Assembly: GCA_021805275.1 (NCBI GenBank)
Contig: JAJZFQ010000192.1
Location: 124,001-188,000, forward strand
Source of the DNA: Pseudomonadota bacterium
GTDB lineage: Bacteria; Pseudomonadota; Gammaproteobacteria; Steroidobacterales; Steroidobacteraceae
DNA: 64,000 nucleotides
Reading direction: 5' to 3'
Both the position numbers and the translations under genes were made by a program. Below the pieces are notes generated by a model that ran no database searches, was not told where the DNA came from, and saw only the letters and a program-made list of their open reading frames with translations. Positions 58,693 to 64,000 of this stretch are shown piece by piece; positions within the stretch are counted from its first letter, which is position 1, and each line of letters starts with the position of its first letter.

Positions 58693-59434
58693 TGTGCAGT
58701 TCGAACCGGTCGTCCTGAAGCCGCAGGCAGCTGCCCTGCTCGTACCAGGCGCCAAGCACGATGCGCTGCACGGCTCGACCGTCGAGCTGTCCGTCGTGCA
58801 CTGCTGGCCGGTGCGTATGACCGTGAATGATGCGCCGCACCCCCGTGGCTCGAAAGGCGGCCTGCACGGCTTCGGAATTGACGTCCATGATGCGGGGCGC
58901 CGTCCGCGCGGTGTGTGCGCGGCTGCCGGCGCGCGCCTCGTCTGCCAGCAGCTGACGGGTCGCCAGCGGCAGTGCCAGGAAGCGCCGCTGCCATGCCTCG
59001 TCACGCACGCTGCTGCGCAGCTCCTGGTAGGCGTGGTCGTCGATGCAGAGCGCATCGCCGTGGGTGAGCAGCACCGGTTCACCCGCGAGGGTGGTCACTA
59101 CCGGATCGGGCAGCAGCCGGCAGCCTGTGCGTCGGGAGAATCCCTCGCCGAGCAGGAAGTCCCGGTTGCCGTGCAGTGCGAAGCATGCGACACCGCGTGC
59201 GCTGAGCGTGGCCAGTGCATCGAGCACCGCGCCGTGTTCCGGCGAGTCATCCCCGACCCAGGATTCGAACAGATCCCCGAGGATGTACAAGGTGTCGGCG
59301 TGAGTCGCCTCGCCGCCGAGAAAATCGAGGAACTGCCGTTGCGCGCCATCCGCGGCCGCATCGAGGTGGACGTCGGAGACGAATAGGCAGCGCTGCGGCT
59401 GCGAGGGAGCTGGCGCGGCCGGCTCGCCGGTCAC
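58679..59434 (-). CDS. lpxH: UDP-2,3-diacylglucosamine diphosphatase LpxH
   Basis: Hydrolyses UDP-diacylglucosamine to lipid X in lipid A synthesis. The 251 residues show the calcineurin-like metal motifs FVSDVHLD, ILGDLFESWVGDD, LHGNRDFLLG, LTHGDALCIDD and IIHGHTHRPAVH. The start is GTG 59434 [11 protein letters not shown] the cyclophilin stop by GTGA. Confidence 0.96.
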   Translation of the reverse strand: MTGEPAAPAPSQPQRCLFVSDVHLDAAADGAQRQFLDFLGGEATHADTLYILGDLFESWVGDDSPEHGAVLDALATLSARGVACFALHGNRDFLLGEGFSRRTGCRLLPDPVVTTLAGEPVLLTHGDALCIDDHAYQELRSSVRDEAWQRRFLALPLATRQLLADEARAGSRAHTARTAPRIMDVNSEAVQAAFRATGVRRIIHGHTHRPAVHDGQLDGRAVQRIVLGAWYEQGSCLRLQDDRFELHTLLR

Positions 59435-60303
59435 GGCCGCGGCGGCGTGCCGTCGGGGCTCGCCGGCGGGGGCTTGGTCTGCGAGCCGTGTGCCGTGCCC
59501 GTGCCAGCCGGCTGTGCCGATCCGGCGTTACCCGTCGCAGGTGCGCCGGGCGCGGTGCCCGCGGGTGTCGCGCCAGCCGTGCCGCCCGAGGCCGGTGGGC
59601 TTGTGGCCGGGGCAGCCGGGGTCGGGGTGGCTGGGGCCGCTGTCGAGGACTGCGCGGAGCCGGACTGCGATGGTGTGATCAACGAGATGCTCTCGACCAC
59701 CACCGGCGTCAGCGGGGCCTCGGATTTGAACGGTCCGAACGCGCCGGTCGGTACCAGGCCGATCTGCTCGACGACGTTCATACCCTGGATCACCTTGCCG
59801 AACACCGTGTAGCCCCAGCGGGTTGGCAGCGGATCGAGCTCCGGATTGTCGACGAGATTGATGTAGAACTGAGTATTGCCCGAATCAGGGTCTGTGCCGC
59901 GGGCCAGTCCGACCGCACGGAACTTGTTCTGCAGACCGTTGCCGGATTCGTTCACGACCGGCGGGCCGGTCGGCTTCAGCGCGTAGGGAGGGCTGGCCTC
60001 GTGCCCGCCGCCCTGGATGATGAAATTGGCGACCACGCGGTGGATCAGCGTGTCGGTGTAGAAGCCCGTGCGCACGTAGCGCAGGAAGTTCGCTACCGTG
60101 AGCGGCGCGCGGTCGGGCCGCAGTTCGATCACGAACGAACCCATGCTCGTGGTGACGCGCACCTCGGGATTGGGCCGAGCCGGTGCAGCGGATTGCGCCT
60201 GCGCCGGCGGCGCGCCGATCAGGCCAAGGCCGGCCGCCACCAGTAGTGTCGCCGCGGCGCTGAAGACGATTCCCCGGGCGGCATTGCAGTTCCGATCGTA
60301 CAT
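59431..60303 (-). CDS. Periplasmic cyclophilin-type peptidyl-prolyl isomerase with long low-complexity tail
   Basis: A 290-residue isomerase: signal peptide (about 1-38, cut after AQA), cyclophilin domain (about 48-212: FYTDTLIHRVVANFIIQGGG, SGNTQFYINLVDN, RWGYTVFGKVIQGMNVVEQI), and a C-terminal Ala/Pro/Thr/Gly/Ser tail of about 75 residues that family members normally lack. ATG 60303 follows GGGAGAA. It is coupled to lpxH by a 4-base overlap. The tail could be a flexible wall- or membrane-spanning linker; no anchor motif is visible at its end. Confidence 0.9.
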   Translation of the reverse strand: MYDRNCNAARGIVFSAAATLLVAAGLGLIGAPPAQAQSAAPARPNPEVRVTTSMGSFVIELRPDRAPLTVANFLRYVRTGFYTDTLIHRVVANFIIQGGGHEASPPYALKPTGPPVVNESGNGLQNKFRAVGLARGTDPDSGNTQFYINLVDNPELDPLPTRWGYTVFGKVIQGMNVVEQIGLVPTGAFGPFKSEAPLTPVVVESISLITPSQSGSAQSSTAAPATPTPAAPATSPPASGGTAGATPAGTAPGAPATGNAGSAQPAGTGTAHGSQTKPPPASPDGTPPRP

Positions 60304-60375
60304 GGATTCTCCCAGCGATTCGCCAGAGCGCGCCATCTTAGCAGCGCCCGGTCAAACCCCGTACTATTGACGGTC

Positions 60376-61836
60376 ATGGCAGAGATTGACCGTACAACCG
60401 CCCGGACGTTCACGCGCGGCGCGACCCGCTTCGCCCCAAGTCCGACGGGCGAGCTGCACCTCGGCAATGCGCGCACGGCGCTGTTCAACTACCTCCTGGC
60501 GCGCCGCGCCGGGGAGCGTTTCGTCCTGCGCGTCGAGGACACCGATGCCGGCCGCAGCCGCGCCGAGTACAGCGCCGGTCTGCTCGCCGATCTGGCCTGG
60601 CTCGGTCTCGAGTGGGACGCCGGTCCCGATCGCGAGGATGAGCTCGGTCCATATTTCCAGTCACAGCGAGGCGCCCTGTACGCGCAGCGCTTTGCCGAGC
60701 TCGAGCGCCAGGGGGTGGCGTACCCGTGCTTCTGCACGCCACTCGAGCTGGAGGCCGCCCGCCACGCGCAGCGCGCCTCGGGACGGGCGCCACGCTACCC
60801 GGGAACCTGCCGGGAGCTGTCGGCCGGCGAGCGCGAGCGGCGGCGGACCGCCGGCCTGCCGGCCACGTTGCGCTTCCGGGTGCCGAGCGGGCGGCGCATC
60901 GAGTTCACCGACCTGGTGCACGGTGCGCAGAGCTTTCTCTCGGATGATATCGGCGATTTCGTCATCCGCCGCGCCGATGGGACGGCCGCGTTCTTCTTCT
61001 CCAATGCGGTCGACGATGCCGCCATGGGTGTGAGCCAGCTGCTGCGCGGGGAGGATCATCTCACCAACACCCCACGTCAGCTGCTCATCCTCGAGGCACT
61101 CGGCCTGCCGGCGCCGTGCTACGGGCACATCGCGCTGATCCTCGGGCCCGACGGGGCGCCGCTCTCGAAGCGCCACGGCGCGGCGAGCGTGCGCCAGTTC
61201 CGCGACCGCGGCTATCGTCCCGAGGCCCTGGTGAACTATCTGTTCCGGCTGGGACATTCGAGTCTCGAGCACGACCTGCTTGGGATCGAGGCGCTCGCGG
61301 CTGCCTTCGACGTGCATCATCTCGGCCGTTCACCGGCGCACTTCGACGAGCAGCAGCTGCGCGTGTGGCAGAAGGCCGCCGCCCACCGGCTCTCGGCGCA
61401 GGAGACTCGGACCTGGCTCGCCGCGCAGCTGCCCGCTGGCCTCGAGCCGGCGGCGGCGGCGGCCTTCTGCCTCGCGGTGTTGCCCAACGTGGTGCTGCCG
61501 GAGGACGCACGTCCGTGGGTGGACATCGTCTTTGGGCCGCCGCCGCTCCTGGATGCCGAAGGTGAGCAGCTCGTCCGCGCGGCCGGTGGGGCGTTCTTCG
61601 CCGCCGCCGCGCGCGCCGCGGCGGTGAGTGGCGCGGATCTGGCGGCGATCACGGCGGCCGCGCGCGCCGCGAGCGGCGCCAAGGGTGCGCAACTGTATCG
61701 GCCGCTGCGCTTCGCGCTCACTGGACTCGGTCACGGCCCGGAGCTCGCGCCACTGCTGCAGGCGATGCCGCCCGGTCAGATCGAGCAGCGGTTGGCCCGT
61801 TTTGCGCACGCACCCGCAGCAGGCGGTTCCCCATGA
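60376..61836 (+). CDS. gltX: Glutamate--tRNA ligase
   Basis: Charges tRNA with glutamate. The 486 residues carry [20 protein letters not shown] (HIGH-type), [11 protein letters not shown], the zinc-site-like [20 protein letters not shown] with YPGTCRELS, and the KMSKS-type [13 protein letters not shown] 60376 was chosen because the in-frame TTG at 60367 lies within or next to TACTAT. That element ends 8 bases before the ATG and there is no ribosome site, so the message may be leaderless. A specificity restricted to tRNA-Gln cannot be excluded from sequence. Confidence 0.95.
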   Translation: MAEIDRTTARTFTRGATRFAPSPTGELHLGNARTALFNYLLARRAGERFVLRVEDTDAGRSRAEYSAGLLADLAWLGLEWDAGPDREDELGPYFQSQRGALYAQRFAELERQGVAYPCFCTPLELEAARHAQRASGRAPRYPGTCRELSAGERERRRTAGLPATLRFRVPSGRRIEFTDLVHGAQSFLSDDIGDFVIRRADGTAAFFFSNAVDDAAMGVSQLLRGEDHLTNTPRQLLILEALGLPAPCYGHIALILGPDGAPLSKRHGAASVRQFRDRGYRPEALVNYLFRLGHSSLEHDLLGIEALAAAFDVHHLGRSPAHFDEQQLRVWQKAAAHRLSAQETRTWLAAQLPAGLEPAAAAAFCLAVLPNVVLPEDARPWVDIVFGPPPLLDAEGEQLVRAAGGAFFAAAARAAAVSGADLAAITAAARAASGAKGAQLYRPLRFALTGLGHGPELAPLLQAMPPGQIEQRLARFAHAPAAGGSP

Positions 61837-61846
61837 CAGCGAAGCA

Positions 61847-63283
<1,437 letters not shown>

Positions 63284-63311
63284 GGAATCCGCCGGTCCCG
63301 GCCTGAGGGGC

Positions 63312-63893
63312 TTACGCGACCACGCTGAGCGAGGTGGTTGGGGAAGTGCTCCTCGACGCCGCGCTCGTGCTGCTTGTGCCGCTCGTATCGGACGTTGCCT
63401 GTTGCAGCGCAGCGAGCAGCGCATTGACACCGCCGCCGCCATGTCCGTGCCCGTGATGCCGGTGCTGCGTGCGGCCGGCTGTCGCGCTGGTCATGGAGTG
63501 GCTCGAGGCGCCGCTTGCGGCACTGGCGATCGGGCTGCCCGTGGTGGCGAGCTGACTGCGCAGAGCGCTGAGGAATGTGCCGATGTTGCTCTGGAAGTCC
63601 TGCAGGGAGATGCCACTACCGCCGCTCGTGTCGAGCGCATTGAAAAGTGAGCTGGTACCGGTACTGGCACTCGTGCCGGCGCTGGCGCTGGCGCTCTGAT
63701 GGGCGCTCGTGAGCGCATTCATGAAACTCGCCAGCGCGCTCTGACTGATCGAGCCGTTGCCGTTAGTGTCGATGCTGGCGAACAGTTGCGTCTCGAGCTG
63801 CGCGAGGTTGCCCGCGCTCGATGCACCATTGGCAGACTGGCCGCAGGCGGTGCTCGGCCATGCGCTGCTGCCGCCCGGTATCGTGCTGATCAT
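63312..63893 (-). CDS. Ser/Ala/His-rich EF-hand protein
   Basis: A 193-residue protein with two calcium-loop-like segments: DTNGNGSISQSA (about 44-55, alanine where position 12 usually has glutamate) and DTSGGSGISLQD (about 88-99, aspartate at position 12). Around them lie Ser/Ala/Thr-rich linkers, a histidine cluster RTQHRHHGHGHGGGG and a helix VNALLAALQQAT. No classical signal peptide or membrane span is evident. ATG 63893 is supported by GAGGAA six bases upstream. Probably a calcium- (and possibly metal-) binding protein; secretion by a non-classical route is possible but unproven. Confidence 0.7.
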   Translation of the reverse strand: MISTIPGGSSAWPSTACGQSANGASSAGNLAQLETQLFASIDTNGNGSISQSALASFMNALTSAHQSASASAGTSASTGTSSLFNALDTSGGSGISLQDFQSNIGTFLSALRSQLATTGSPIASAASGASSHSMTSATAGRTQHRHHGHGHGGGGVNALLAALQQATSDTSGTSSTSAASRSTSPTTSLSVVA

Positions 63894-63957
63894 TCCCGTT
63901 TCCTCGGTCCGGTGTCTGAGGCCGCCCGACCATCGCCGGTGGGGCGGAGTCGGCCGC

Positions 63958-63963
63958 ACTATA
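63958..63963 (-). promoter_or_regulatory. -10 element (TATAGT) for the EF-hand gene
   Basis: The minus strand reads TATAGT at 63963-63958, 64 bases before ATG 63893. A TTTACA further upstream is 22 bases away, too far for a normal -35. Confidence 0.35.
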
Positions 63964-64000
63964 GGTGGGTGCGGGGGACGGGGATTGTAAAGATCTGTGA

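Overview
The window is chromosomal DNA of a high-GC bacterium. It is tightly packed with about 56 genes and shows no rRNA, tRNA, CRISPR array, insertion sequence or prophage. Gene content and order point to the Gammaproteobacteria. The evidence is FleQ/FleR-type sigma-54 flagellar regulators, FimV and a FimX-like protein, the block fimV-truA-accD-folC-SPOR protein-cvpA-purF, the block nrdR-ribD-ribE-ribBA-ribH-nusB-thiL, and EF-P with both EpmA and EpmB. The closest feel is the Pseudomonas/Xanthomonas/Nevskiales side: polarly flagellated and piliated, with c-di-GMP effectors. That placement is an inference from families and synteny, not from a marker-gene tree.

Layout. 1-9918 is flagellar: a fliL fragment reads out of the left edge on the minus strand, followed on the plus strand by a FleQ-like and a FleR-like sigma-54 activator, both without an N-terminal regulatory domain, and then fliE-F-G-H-I-J-K. 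Two near-consensus -24/-12 promoters are visible, one in front of fliL and one in front of the fleR-like gene. 9956-15710 (minus) holds an atypical PilZ protein, a DUF4145-like zinc-ribbon protein, mprF and ettA. 15925-23210 (plus) holds glyA, nrdR and a riboflavin operon containing an inserted TlpA-like thioredoxin, then nusB and thiL. 23325-26746 holds a Ser/Thr kinase fused to a cyclic-nucleotide-binding domain next to a two-component system. 26743-29906 (minus) is folE2, dxs and xseB. 30070-32528 is a rubrerythrin / heterodisulfide-reductase-like / DUF3501 redox trio. 32616-36772 is parE-parC. 36777-38834 (minus) is the FimX-like protein.

38945-43640 holds the EF-P system (epmB, efp, epmA) with msrC, psd and a Sco1 copper protein. 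43639-45764 is prmB and aroC. 45981-55804 is the fimV-to-purF block ending in a glycerate kinase. 55896-58642 is a second two-component system followed by a Spy/CpxP-like periplasmic protein. 58679-60303 (minus) is lpxH and a periplasmic cyclophilin. 60376-63283 is gltX and cysS. 63312-63893 (minus) is a Ser/His-rich EF-hand protein.

How the parts fit. Motility and surface behaviour dominate: the flagellar export and MS-ring/C-ring genes, two sigma-54 activators, and at least two probable c-di-GMP receptors (atypical PilZ, FimX-like) plus FimV. The rest is core housekeeping (riboflavin, folate, isoprenoids, topoisomerase IV, tRNA charging, lipid A, phosphatidylethanolamine). Translational coupling is pervasive: many neighbours overlap by 1-8 bases, often as GTGA or ATGA. 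The least-described items are the kinase-cNMP fusion beside a two-component system, the rubrerythrin/Hdr-like/DUF3501 trio, the stripped-down flagellar regulators, and a set of genes whose -10-like element sits only 6-8 bases before a start codon that has no ribosome binding site.
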